Origin: DATJZG01 sp035499295
GTDB taxonomy: Bacteria; Myxococcota; Myxococcia; Myxococcales; Anaeromyxobacteraceae
Direction: 5' to 3'
NCBI GenBank assembly: GCA_035499295.1
Contig: DATJZG010000150.1
Location: 44,598 to 108,597 of the forward strand
Length of the DNA stretch: 64,000 bases
Positions 55,824-64,000 of the stretch are shown piece after piece. Position 1 is the first letter of the stretch; the number at the start of each line of letters is the position of its first letter. The notes under the pieces are model-generated. The model ran no database searches and was not told the origin of the DNA. It saw only the letters and a program-made list of their open reading frames with translations. Position numbers and translations under genes: made by a program.

Positions 55824-56810
55824 TTGGCCCTCTACACCCCCCTCGCCCCCGAGGAGCTCATCTCGGTCGCGGCCCGCTTCGGGCTTCCGCCGCCGGAGCG
55901 CTTCGTCGCCGAGCCGAAGGGGAGCGTGAACACGAACTACCACGTCTGGTCGGGGGGGCGGCGCTTCTTCCTCCGGCTCAACGAGGGGAAGAGCGACGGC
56001 GACGTGACGTTCGAGGCCTCGGTGGTGTGCTTCCTCGAGACCTGCGGGTATCCGGCGGCGCGCCTGCTGCTCGCCGTCGACGGCCAGAGCCACGTCCGGG
56101 TGCGCGGGCGCCAGGCGATGATGTTCGCCTTCGTGCCGGGCGAGGAGCTGGCGCGCGAGGCGGTGGGGGTGGAGCACGTGCGCCGCATCGGGGAGGTGCT
56201 GGGCTGGCTCCACCAGGTCGCCGTCGGCTTCGCCGGCTCGCGCCAGAACCCCTACGGCCCGGAGCGGGTGGGCCCGTGGATCGACGAGCTCGAGCCGGAC
56301 GGCGGCGGGGACGAGGCGGTGGCGGAGGCGCTCCCCATGCTCCACGACGAGTTCCGGCGGTCGCCGGGCCTACCCGCCGCCCCGCGCGGGCTCGTCCACG
56401 GGGATCTCTTCGTCGACAACGTCCTCTGGCGCGGCGGGGAGGTGAGCGCGGTGCTCGACTGGGAGATGAGCTGCGTCGACGCGCTCGCCTACGACCTGGC
56501 GGTGGCCGTGAACGCCTGGTGCTACACCGACCGCTTCCAGCCGGAGCGCTGCCGAGCGCTCCTCGACGGGTACCGGGCCCGCCTGGAGATCGAGCCCGCC
56601 ACCGCGGAGGCCCTCTACCCCTACTCGCGCTACGTGGCGCTCCGGTACACCGCTTCCCGCATCCACGCCTTCCACCTCGCCGAGCTGGGCGAGGACCGGC
56701 TCGCGTGGAAGGACTGGTCGCGCTACCGGGACCGGCTGCGCGCCCTGCGGGACATGGGGGAGGGGGGCTTCGCGCGGCTCGCCGCGGGGCTCCCCCCGGG
56801 CGAGGGCTAG
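55824..56810 (+). CDS. Homoserine kinase type II (ThrB-like) / APH-fold phosphotransferase
   Basis: TTG 55824 gives 328 residues beginning MALYTPLAPEELISVAARFG, matching the usual start of this family; GTG 55764 would add 20 residues of poor composition. The APH fold shows PKGSVNTNYHVWS, FFLRLNE, the Brenner-type catalytic motif RGLVHGDLFVDNVLW and the metal motif VLDWEMSCVDALAYDLA. The substrate is probably homoserine (threonine pathway), but choline-kinase-like relatives exist and no thr genes are nearby. Confidence 0.8.
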   Translation: MALYTPLAPEELISVAARFGLPPPERFVAEPKGSVNTNYHVWSGGRRFFLRLNEGKSDGDVTFEASVVCFLETCGYPAARLLLAVDGQSHVRVRGRQAMMFAFVPGEELAREAVGVEHVRRIGEVLGWLHQVAVGFAGSRQNPYGPERVGPWIDELEPDGGGDEAVAEALPMLHDEFRRSPGLPAAPRGLVHGDLFVDNVLWRGGEVSAVLDWEMSCVDALAYDLAVAVNAWCYTDRFQPERCRALLDGYRARLEIEPATAEALYPYSRYVALRYTASRIHAFHLAELGEDRLAWKDWSRYRDRLRALRDMGEGGFARLAAGLPPGEG

Positions 56811-56949
56811 GCTCGGGCGGCTCATTCGCCCAGGCCAGGGGTTCTTCGGGCACTTCAGCGCTCGACGCCGGGAAGCGCCGCTCCTCGAGATGGACTGGCG
56901 AGCCCGAGGAGAAAAGTGATCAATCGTGAGAGAGCGGGCTAGGGCAAGA

Positions 56950-57414
56950 CTAGAGCCCGGTCGCGATCTTCCAGTCCTGTCCCTCGCGCTTCATCACCAG
57001 GCGCTGCACGTCGGAGTCGCGCTTGGTGATCTCGTGGCGCGGAGTCGCCACCCGGTACTTCGCGTCGTAGAAGAGGTCGACGGTGGCCTCGTCCCCCTTC
57101 ACGCGGATGTCGGTGACGCCGAGCTCGAGCCTCACGTCCGGCAGCTTCTGGAAGGTGTCGGCGAGGACCGTGGAAAGGCTCTTGTAGTCCACGTCGTCCG
57201 TCGGATCGCTCGTGCCGGCGTCGTCGTAGTAGCTCTTCGAGACGAGCGCCATGATGCCCTTCACGTCGCGGGCGTCGAAGGCCTTGCGGTAGGCGTCCAC
57301 CACCGCCAGCACCGCGCGGTTGTCCTTCGTGTCGTCGATGTCGGTGGTGGGGATCTTCTTCGAGCAGCCGGCGAGGGCGAGGGAGGCGAGGAGGAGGACG
57401 GCCCGGAATCGCAT
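56950..57414 (-). CDS. Small NTF2/DUF4440-like lipoprotein
   Basis: 154 residues, leftward from ATG 57414. Lipobox SLALAGC. Mature domain about 30-154: VLAVVDAYRKAFDARDVKGI, MALVSKSYYDD, DEATVDLFYDAKYRV, GQDWKIATGL, the helix-plus-curved-sheet pattern of NTF2-like proteins. Ligand or enzyme activity cannot be inferred. The promoter probably lies in the gap shared with the next rightward gene. Confidence 0.75.
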   Translation of the reverse strand: MRFRAVLLLASLALAGCSKKIPTTDIDDTKDNRAVLAVVDAYRKAFDARDVKGIMALVSKSYYDDAGTSDPTDDVDYKSLSTVLADTFQKLPDVRLELGVTDIRVKGDEATVDLFYDAKYRVATPRHEITKRDSDVQRLVMKREGQDWKIATGL

Positions 57415-57555
57415 GCGAGAGGTCAAAGCACGGGAGTCGGATCCAGTCAATCCGAGTGCGCCCGGCGCCCCGCCACCATCGGTGATCCCGGGGACGGCGG
57501 TGCCGGGAGGGGAGGGTCCCTTGCCGGCGGCAGTCGCCGCGCTACACTGAAAGGC

Positions 57556-58011
57556 ATGCCCGGACCGAGCTTCGAGGCGCTGAAGCGCTTCTTCGAGACC
57601 TCGCCCGCCGCGCGCAAGGCGACGAGCCCTCTCCACCGCGACGCCCGGGTGGGCCTCGACCTGGCGGGCGCGCAGGCCCACTTCACCATGCAGAGCGGCA
57701 CGGCCCAGGTCGTGGACGGCGCCGCCGAGTCGCCGGACTTCACTCTCACGCTCCCCGACAAGGCGGTGGAGCACATCACCTCGATCGAGAAGGACGACGT
57801 GGGCGAGTTCGGCGTCGAGTTCTTCAAGCTCGTCCTGGCGCGCGACCCCGACACCAAGGTGCGCGTGCGCATCCACGGGTCCACCGCCCGCCTCCTCTCG
57901 AACGGGTACCTGAGCGTGCTCGCGCTCGGCGGGGCGAAGGTGGGCTGGTGGCTGCTCCGCAACGGGGTGAAGAACCCCAAGGCCGCCATCGACCGGCTGC
58001 GGGGCAAGTAG
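57556..58011 (+). CDS. SCP2 sterol-binding-like domain protein
   Basis: 151 residues from ATG 57556. RVGLDLAGAQAHFTMQSGTA, then PDFTLTLPDKAVEHITS, and TKVRVRIHGSTARLLSNGYLS resemble the SCP2 lipid-binding fold (beta sheet with a lipid tunnel). No signal peptide. C-terminal amphipathic helix GWWLLRNGVKNPKAAIDRL. Function in lipid binding is inferred; diverged. Confidence 0.55.
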   Translation: MPGPSFEALKRFFETSPAARKATSPLHRDARVGLDLAGAQAHFTMQSGTAQVVDGAAESPDFTLTLPDKAVEHITSIEKDDVGEFGVEFFKLVLARDPDTKVRVRIHGSTARLLSNGYLSVLALGGAKVGWWLLRNGVKNPKAAIDRLRGK

Positions 58012-58320
58012 GAGCCTCCCGCCGGCGTCCCCCGCGCACCGCCTGTCCGGGGTTCGCGCGACACGCGGGCGGCCGCGCCCCTGACGCGCCCCGAACCCTG
58101 GGTCCCTTTCGACTGGTCCCCGTGAACCGGGTGTCACGCGGTCGGGGCAGCCCGCAACCACTCGGGATCACGAGGCTCCCGGTCGGTTCCCGCGATCGGT
58201 GCCGCGAGCGCTCCTTCACCGTCCGTGGCCTGGCGCGTGCAGAGTTTGCCGATCGTCAGCCGCCCTGCGGTGGGTCCGCCATTTCCTTTGACCCCGCCGC
58301 CCGGAGGAGGGAGGGCCCAC
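58012..58320. other. Intergenic leader of the giant surface protein gene
   Basis: 309 bases. GGAGGAGGGAGGG at 58303-58315 is a strong ribosome-binding site for ATG 58321. TTTGACC at about 58286 could be a -35, but no -10 follows before the ribosome site. No complete riboswitch consensus found. Confidence 0.5.
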
Positions 58321-61300
58321 ATGCGCGAGCGAATCGAAGGCCGGCCGCCGTGCCTCGGGCGCGAGCCCCGCCGCGGGCGCTCGCCCGCGCGCGCGCTCGG
58401 AGCGCTCTCGCTCGTCTGCGCGCTCTCGCTCGCGCCCGCCGCCGCGCGAGCCCAGTTCCCCATCACCCAGAGCTTCGAGGGCAGCAGCGCACCGGGGTGG
58501 AGCCTCCTCGGGACTGCGGCCCTCACCGGCACGGGCGCCATCGACCCCGTCGGCCAGGGGTGGCTCCGGCTCACCTCGGCCACGACCGGCCAGGCGGGCT
58601 CCGCCATCTACAACACCGCCTTCTCCTCCTCGGCGGGCATCGTCGTCACCTTCACCTACGCCGACTACGGCGGGACGGGCGCCGACGGCTTCAGCTTCTA
58701 CCTCATCGACGGGAGCACGGCGACGCCGACCGTGGGGCAGCCGGGCGGCCCGCTCGGCTACTCGGCGAACTACGTCAACTCCACCTGCGCCACCGGGCCG
58801 CTCGTCGCCAGCGGTCCGGGCGTCACGAACGGCTACGTCGGCATCGGGTTCGACGAGTACGGCAACTTCTCGAGCTGCCTCGCCGGCGTCGCCTCTCCCG
58901 GCCGGACCCCGCAGTCGGTCTTGATCCGCGGCTCGGGCAGCCTCTCGGCCGGCACCGCCTTCCGCTACCTCGCCGGCACCACCTTGAACGCGATCGTCTC
59001 GGGCGCCACCGTCAACGGGGTGGCGCGCGCCTCGGCCCGGCCGGTCCGCATCTCCATCATCAACCAGAAGATCAAGGTGGAGATGGACCTAGGCACGGGC
59101 TACCAGACGGTGATCAACAGCTACGACCTCTCCACCGCCACCGGCCAGGTCGCGCTCCCCGCCACCTTCAAGATGGGCTTTTCCGGCTCGACCGGTGCCT
59201 CCACCGACTACCACGAGATCCGCAACCTCCAGGTCACCCAGCCCGTCAACCTGGGCCTCTCGCAGGCCTCCTCTCCCTCGAGCGTGACGGTGGGCCAGAC
59301 GGTCACCTTCACCATCACCATCACCAACGACGGCACCAACGTGGCGAACCCGGTGGGCATCAGCGACGTCTTCCCGGCGGGCCTGAGCGGCGTCACCTGG
59401 ACCACCGCCACCACCGGGGGCGCGAGCGCCAGCCCCGCCACCGGCAGCGGCAACCTCTCGGGCACCCTCGACCTCCCCCGGAACTCCTCGGTGACGTTCA
59501 CCGTCACCGCCACCGTCCTGCCCTCGGCGGCCGGCACGAGCCTCGCGAACACGGTGACCCTCACCCCGCCCGCCGGCGAGAACAACCTCCTCACCAGCAC
59601 CAGCCTCGCCATGGTCCCGGTGGCGCAGATGTCGAGCGCCACCGCGCTCGCCTCGAGTCCGAACCCGTCGACCTACGGCGAGACGGCCGCCCTCTCGGCG
59701 ACCGTCACCTCGGCCGTCGCCGGCATCCCCTCGGGCACCGTGGCCTTCTACGACGGCGCCACCGGACTCGGCAGCGCGGCGCTCGACGCCACCGGCCTCG
59801 CCACCCTCTCCGTCTCGGCGCTCGCGGGCGGGAGCCACTCCCTCACCGCCGTCTACGCCGGGGACACGAACTACTCCGGGAGCGCGAGCGCTGCCGTCGC
59901 GCAGGCGGTCGAGGCCGCCCCCACCGGGGTGAGCCTCTCCGCGTCGCTCCCCACCCTCACCTTCGGCAGCGGCGTGCAGCTCACCGCCGCAGTCGCGCCC
60001 ACCGGGTCGGGCATCGTCGTCCCCACCGGCCAGGTCACCTTCTACGACGGCTCGACCATCCTCGGGAACGGGACCCTCGACGCCACCGGCCAGGCCACCT
60101 TGTCCGCGAGCGGGCTCGCGGTCGGCACCCACTCCCTCACCGCCTCCTACGCGGGCGACGGGAACTACCTCGCCTCGACCACCCCCGCGCCCACGGTGGA
60201 GATCGTGACGCCCGCCGCGGCGGCGGTGGCGCTCTCGCCGGCCCCGTCGCCCGCGGTCTACGGCCAGGGGGTGACCCTCACGGCGATCGTCTCGTCGGCC
60301 GCCGGGACGCCCACCGGGACCGTCACCTTCGCGGACGGCGCGACCGTCCTCGGCTCCTCGCCCCTCCAGGCCGGCGTGGCCACGCTCTCCGCCCCGGCGC
60401 TCGGGGCCGGCGCGCACGCGCTCGGCGCCAGCTACGGCGGAGATGCGAGCTTCGCCGCGGCCACCTCCCCGCCGGTGAGCCTCACGGTGAACCCGGCGTC
60501 CACCTCGACGGCGCTCGTCGCGACCCCCAGCCCGGCCTCCTACGGGCAGAGCGTGACCCTCACCGCCTCGGTGACCGCCGTCGCCCCGGGCTCGGGGACC
60601 CCCTCGGGCACCGTCACCTTCAAGGACGGGGCGACCGTGCTCGGGACGGCGAGCCTCGCGGGCGGCACCGCCTCCTTCGCCACCGCCGCGCTCGCGGGGG
60701 GGAGCCACGCCCTCGTCGCCCAGTACGGGGGAGACGCGAGCTTCGCCGGATCGGCCTCGGGCGCCACCTCCCTCCAGGTCGCGAAGGGCCCGTCGGCCGC
60801 CGCCCTCTCCGCGTCGGCGAACCCTTCCACCTACGGAAGCGCGCTCGCGCTCACCGCCACCGTCACCGGCGCCGGCTCGACCCCGACCGGGACCGTCGCC
60901 TTCGCGGACGGGAGCACGACCCTGTGCGCCGGGGCGGCGCTCGACGCCACCGGCCGGGCCACCTGCGCCGCCTCCGAGCTCGCGGGTGGCACGCACGCGC
61001 TCACGGTCTCGTACTCCGGGGACGGGAACAACGGCGCGAGCTCGGGCAACCTCTCCCTGACGGTGACCCCGTCGGCCGCGGGCGTGGCGCTCGCTCCCTC
61101 GGCGAACCCCGTCCAGTACGGCGCCGCGGTCGCCCTCGTCGCCACCGTCACCGGCCCGGGGACGACCCCGACCGGGACCGTGACCTTCACCGACGGCGGG
61201 GCGGCGCTCTGCACCGCCGTCGCGCTCTCCGGCTCCGGCGCGGCGAGCTGCTCCGCTCCGCTCCTCTCGGGCGGGTCGCACTCGATCCAGGCCGCCTACT

Positions 61301-64000
61301 CCGGGGACGGGAACTACCTCGCCGCCTCGGCGAGCCTCGTCGAGGCGGTGAGCCCGGCGCCCTCGAGCGTGCTCCTCGGCTCCTCGGCGAACCCCGTCCC
61401 CTACGGGATGCCCCTCACCCTCTCCGCCGCGGTGAGCGGCGCCGGCACCACCCCGACCGGCACCGTCACCTTCGCAGACGGGGGGACGGCGCTCTGTGCC
61501 GCGGTGGCGCTCGACGCCTCCGGCGCGGCGAGCTGCGTCACCTCGTCGCTCGCAGGCGGCGCGCACGCGCTCACCGCCTCCTACGCGGGCGACGCGAACC
61601 ACGCCGGCGCCTCCGGGAACCTGGCGGAGACCATCACCCCCGCCTCCTCCTCCGTGGCGCTCGCCACCTCCGAGCCCGTGGCCGCGCCGGGCGACGCCGT
61701 CACCCTCACCGCGACCGTGGCGCCCGCCGGGGCGACCGGGACCGTGACCTTCTCGAGCGGCTCCACCGCGCTCGGCACCGCCGCCGTCTCCGCCGGCGTC
61801 GCCACGCTCACCACCTCCTCGCTCGCGCCCGGCACCTACGGGCTCACCGCCGGTTACGGCGGCGACTCGAACTACGCCGGCTCCGCGAGCGGCCAGGTCG
61901 TCGAGGAGGTCCTCGCCCCGTTCCCCATCGGCGAGCCGTTCGCGAACGACACCGCCCCGGGCTGGTCGCTCGCGGGCGACGCCGCGCTGACGGGCGGCTC
62001 TTCCGACCCGCTCGGCCAGGGCTGGCTCGACCTCACCGGGGCGGCGAGCCCCGAGTCGGGGAGCGCCGTCTACGGGGCGCCCTTCTCCGCCTCGAGCGGG
62101 ATCGTCGTCGCCTTCGACTACGCCACCTGGGGCGGGACCGGCGGCGACGGCCTCGCCTTCTACCTCCTCGACGGGGCCACGGTCTCCCCGGCCCCCGGCG
62201 CCCCCGCCGGCGGCCTCGGCTACGCGAGCTCGAGCGCGACGTGCGGTGGCCCGCCGTCCCAGGCCGGGGTGACGAACGGCTACCTGGGAATCGGCCTCGA
62301 CGAGGGGGGCGGTTTCTCGAGCTGCACCACCGGCGCGGGCGGCCCGGGATCGGCGCCGGACTCCGTCGTCCTGCGGGGCTCCGGCTCCGGCCTTTCGGGC
62401 GGCTTCGGGTACCTCGCCGGCGCCCCGGTCCCTGGCGGCGTCGCGACCGGCGGGCGACCGGCGGCGCGCCCGGTGCGCATCTCCATCGTCGGTCAGGCGC
62501 TCAGGGTCGAGATCGACGAAGGGAGCGGCTTCGAGACCGTCCTCGGCCCCGTGGACCTCTCGAGCGCACCCGGCCAGGTCCCCGTCCCGGCCACCTTCCG
62601 GATGGGCTTCGCGGGCTCGACGAGCGCCCTCACCGACCTCCACGAGGTCGAGAACCTCCTCGTCACCCTGCCGGTGAACCTCGCCGCGACCGTCACCCCC
62701 GGTCCGGCGACGGGAGTCTCCAGGGCGGTCAGCTTCGCGGTCGCGGTCTCGAACGATGGCACGAACGACGCCAGCCCGGTCTCGATCTCCGTCCCGGTGC
62801 CGGCGGGCCTCGGCGGCGCCACCTGGTCCGTGACCGGCTCGACCGGAGGAGCCTCGGCGGCGAGCCCCGCCGGGAGCGGCGACCTCTCGACCACCGTCGA
62901 CCTCCCCAGGAACTCCTCCCTCACCTTCACCGTGACCGGCACCGCGCTCCCCTCCGCCGCCGGCGCCGACCTCTCGCTCGCCGTGGCGGTGACGCCGCCC
63001 GCGAGCGAGACGAACCTCCTCTCCGGGACGGCCTCCGCCCGGGTCCCGGTGGGCGAGATGGCGAGCGCAGTCGCGCTCGCGTCGAGCGGGAGCCCCTCGC
63101 TCTACGGCGCGGCCGTCGCGCTCACCGCCACCGTGACCTCGCCCGTGTCCGGGACGCCGTCGGGCTCCGTCACCTTCTACGACGGAGCCTCGGAGCTCGG
63201 GACGGCGACCCTCGACGCGAGCGGCGTCGCCACGCTGTCCGCCCCCGCGCTCGCCGGCGGGCTCCACTCCTTGACGGCGAGCTACGGAGGGAGCTCCGCC
63301 TACCAGCCGAGCGCGAGCCCCGCGCTCTCCCAGGAGGTGGACCCGGCGCCGACGTCGGTGGCGCTCGCCTCGTCCCTCCCCGCCGCCACCTTCGGCACCG
63401 CCGTGCTGCTCACCGCCACCGTGACGCCGCTCGGCTACGGCCCCGCCTCCCCCACCGGGACGGTGACCTTCTCCGACGGCGGGGCGAGCCTCGGGACGGC
63501 GGCCCTCGACGCGAGCGGCGTCGCCACCCTCTCCGTCCCGGCGCTCGGCACCGGGGCGCACTCCCTCACCGCGTCCTACGCGGGCGACGGGAACTACGGC
63601 TCCGCGACCTCGGCGCCCTTCGCCGAGATGGTGAGCCCGGCCACGCCGGCGGTGGCGCTCGCGGCGAGCCTCTCCTCCTCCGTCTACGGCCAGGCGGTGA
63701 CGTTCACCGCGACCGTCTCCTCGCCCGCGGGCGCCCCCGGCGGCACCGTCACCTTCGAGGACGGCGCCCTCCCCCTGGGATCGGCTTTCCTCTCCGGCGG
63801 GGTCGCGACCCTCACCGTCTCCTCCCTCGGCGCGGGCGCGCACTCCGTCGCCGCGGCCTACGGCGGCGACGCGAGCTTCGGCGCCGCCGTCTCGCTCCCC
63901 TTCGGCGTGACGGTGAGCCAGGCCGCCACCTCGGTTGCCCTGGCCGCGGTCCCGAGCTCGTCCACCGCCGGTTATCCGGTCACCCTCACCGCCACCGTGA
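58321..64000 (+). CDS. Giant secreted lectin/DUF11/Ig-repeat surface protein (3' end outside window)
   Basis: Open for 1,893 codons to the window edge; starts at ATG 58321 after GGAGGAGGGAGGG. A 44-residue signal peptide ends LSLAPAAARA before QFP. Domains by residue: L-type (legume-like) lectin about 45-308, with YADYGGTGADGFSFYLIDG and NGYVGIGFDEYGNFS; DUF11 about 309-437, with TVGQTVTFTITITNDGTNVA; eight Big_3-type Ig-like repeats about 438-1199, each with TPTGTVTFADG and HSLTASYAGDGNY. Then a second lectin about 1200-1458, a second DUF11 about 1459-1580, and at least three more Ig repeats plus a partial one. Probably a surface adhesin binding glycans; the anchor lies beyond the window. 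Confidence 0.88.
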   Translation, partial: MRERIEGRPPCLGREPRRGRSPARALGALSLVCALSLAPAAARAQFPITQSFEGSSAPGWSLLGTAALTGTGAIDPVGQGWLRLTSATTGQAGSAIYNTAFSSSAGIVVTFTYADYGGTGADGFSFYLIDGSTATPTVGQPGGPLGYSANYVNSTCATGPLVASGPGVTNGYVGIGFDEYGNFSSCLAGVASPGRTPQSVLIRGSGSLSAGTAFRYLAGTTLNAIVSGATVNGVARASARPVRISIINQKIKVEMDLGTGYQTVINSYDLSTATGQVALPATFKMGFSGSTGASTDYHEIRNLQVTQPVNLGLSQASSPSSVTVGQTVTFTITITNDGTNVANPVGISDVFPAGLSGVTWTTATTGGASASPATGSGNLSGTLDLPRNSSVTFTVTATVLPSAAGTSLANTVTLTPPAGENNLLTSTSLAMVPVAQMSSATALASSPNPSTYGETAALSATVTSAVAGIPSGTVAFYDGATGLGSAALDATGLATLSVSALAGGSHSLTAVYAGDTNYSGSASAAVAQAVEAAPTGVSLSASLPTLTFGSGVQLTAAVAPTGSGIVVPTGQVTFYDGSTILGNGTLDATGQATLSASGLAVGTHSLTASYAGDGNYLASTTPAPTVEIVTPAAAAVALSPAPSPAVYGQGVTLTAIVSSAAGTPTGTVTFADGATVLGSSPLQAGVATLSAPALGAGAHALGASYGGDASFAAATSPPVSLTVNPASTSTALVATPSPASYGQSVTLTASVTAVAPGSGTPSGTVTFKDGATVLGTASLAGGTASFATAALAGGSHALVAQYGGDASFAGSASGATSLQVAKGPSAAALSASANPSTYGSALALTATVTGAGSTPTGTVAFADGSTTLCAGAALDATGRATCAASELAGGTHALTVSYSGDGNNGASSGNLSLTVTPSAAGVALAPSANPVQYGAAVALVATVTGPGTTPTGTVTFTDGGAALCTAVALSGSGAASCSAPLLSGGSHSIQAAYSGDGNYLAASASLVEAVSPAPSSVLLGSSANPVPYGMPLTLSAAVSGAGTTPTGTVTFADGGTALCAAVALDASGAASCVTSSLAGGAHALTASYAGDANHAGASGNLAETITPASSSVALATSEPVAAPGDAVTLTATVAPAGATGTVTFSSGSTALGTAAVSAGVATLTTSSLAPGTYGLTAGYGGDSNYAGSASGQVVEEVLAPFPIGEPFANDTAPGWSLAGDAALTGGSSDPLGQGWLDLTGAASPESGSAVYGAPFSASSGIVVAFDYATWGGTGGDGLAFYLLDGATVSPAPGAPAGGLGYASSSATCGGPPSQAGVTNGYLGIGLDEGGGFSSCTTGAGGPGSAPDSVVLRGSGSGLSGGFGYLAGAPVPGGVATGGRPAARPVRISIVGQALRVEIDEGSGFETVLGPVDLSSAPGQVPVPATFRMGFAGSTSALTDLHEVENLLVTLPVNLAATVTPGPATGVSRAVSFAVAVSNDGTNDASPVSISVPVPAGLGGATWSVTGSTGGASAASPAGSGDLSTTVDLPRNSSLTFTVTGTALPSAAGADLSLAVAVTPPASETNLLSGTASARVPVGEMASAVALASSGSPSLYGAAVALTATVTSPVSGTPSGSVTFYDGASELGTATLDASGVATLSAPALAGGLHSLTASYGGSSAYQPSASPALSQEVDPAPTSVALASSLPAATFGTAVLLTATVTPLGYGPASPTGTVTFSDGGASLGTAALDASGVATLSVPALGTGAHSLTASYAGDGNYGSATSAPFAEMVSPATPAVALAASLSSSVYGQAVTFTATVSSPAGAPGGTVTFEDGALPLGSAFLSGGVATLTVSSLGAGAHSVAAAYGGDASFGAAVSLPFGVTVSQAATSVALAAVPSSSTAGYPVTLTATV
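58456..61920 (+). repeat. Supermodule A (lectin + DUF11 + 8 Ig repeats)
   Basis: First copy of a 3,465-base (1,155-residue) unit within the giant gene. It starts FPITQSFEGSSAPGWSLLG and recurs from 61921 as FPIGEPFANDTAPGWSLAG. Confidence 0.8.
61921..64000 (+). repeat. Supermodule B (lectin + DUF11 + Ig repeats, cut by window end)
   Basis: Second copy, same domain order. The Ig repeats follow the order of copy A: B2 (LPAATFGTAVLLTATV, then PASPTGTV) matches A2 (LPTLTFGSGVQLTAAV, then VVPTGQV), both with the longer loop before the PTG motif. The copies have diverged strongly at sequence level. Confidence 0.75.

Noticed and set aside
59089..63843. A 1,584-codon open frame on the minus strand opposite the giant protein
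   Set aside because: The plus-strand frame has a signal peptide, lectin, DUF11 and Ig domains. The minus frame is repetitive only because the coding strand is.

Overview
This window is about 73% G+C chromosomal DNA from a deltaproteobacterium, most likely a myxobacterium close to Anaeromyxobacter. The basis is the base composition, frequent GTG/TTG starts, many lipoproteins and TPR proteins, two sigma-54 activators (one with FHA domains), and a MXAN_5187-like protein. This is inference from sequence character, not a database match. No insertion sequence, prophage or CRISPR array is visible.

Layout. 1-4381: housekeeping cluster (TPR protein, selD, amidase, rph, rdgB). The selD gene is itself a selenoprotein gene: an in-frame TGA at 1188-1190 replaces the catalytic Cys codon and is followed by a SECIS-like hairpin. 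4378-5123: five tRNA genes with two good promoters and a terminator. 5626-11800: three secreted repeat proteins (IPT/PQQ-propeller lipoprotein, CHB_HEX/Cys-rich lipoprotein, parallel beta-helix protein). 11963-13237: cyclopropane fatty acid synthase. 13531-22597: a complete nine-gene aerobic CO dehydrogenase operon, coxI-mocA-coxF-coxD-coxE-coxG-coxM-coxS-coxL, whose CoxL carries the form I active-site loop AYRCSFR. 22607-23029: SspB-like ClpXP adaptor.

23077-26549: a divergent four-gene cassette. A RyR-domain protein and a TIR-domain membrane protein are read leftward. An outer-membrane-like beta-barrel and a SLATT (DUF4231) membrane protein are read rightward, the last two overlapping by 40 bases. 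It is the best candidate here for an undescribed NAD/nucleotide-centred signalling or defence system. 26616-28721: GH3 lipoprotein glycosidase; then tRNA-Leu and the canonical tig-clpP-clpX-lon proteostasis cluster (29011-34876).

34888-39055: RsmJ-like methyltransferase, a tiny ribbon-helix-helix-like protein with a perfect palindrome against its start codon and coupled to nadA, and an S46 dipeptidyl-peptidase. 39406-41263: a small ORF and a HAMP membrane protein. 41241-50143: a leftward cluster with a sigma-54 response regulator first and an NtrY-like kinase last, enclosing a class A PBP, an FG-GAP protein and a solute-binding protein. 50262-52563: Pal and YbgF-like envelope genes and a stand-alone MshEN protein. 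52568-58011: FHA-FHA-sigma-54 activator, TPR protein, NTF2-like proteins, ThrB-like kinase and SCP2-like protein. 58321 to the window end: the first 1,893 codons of a giant secreted protein made of a duplicated lectin-DUF11-Ig supermodule.
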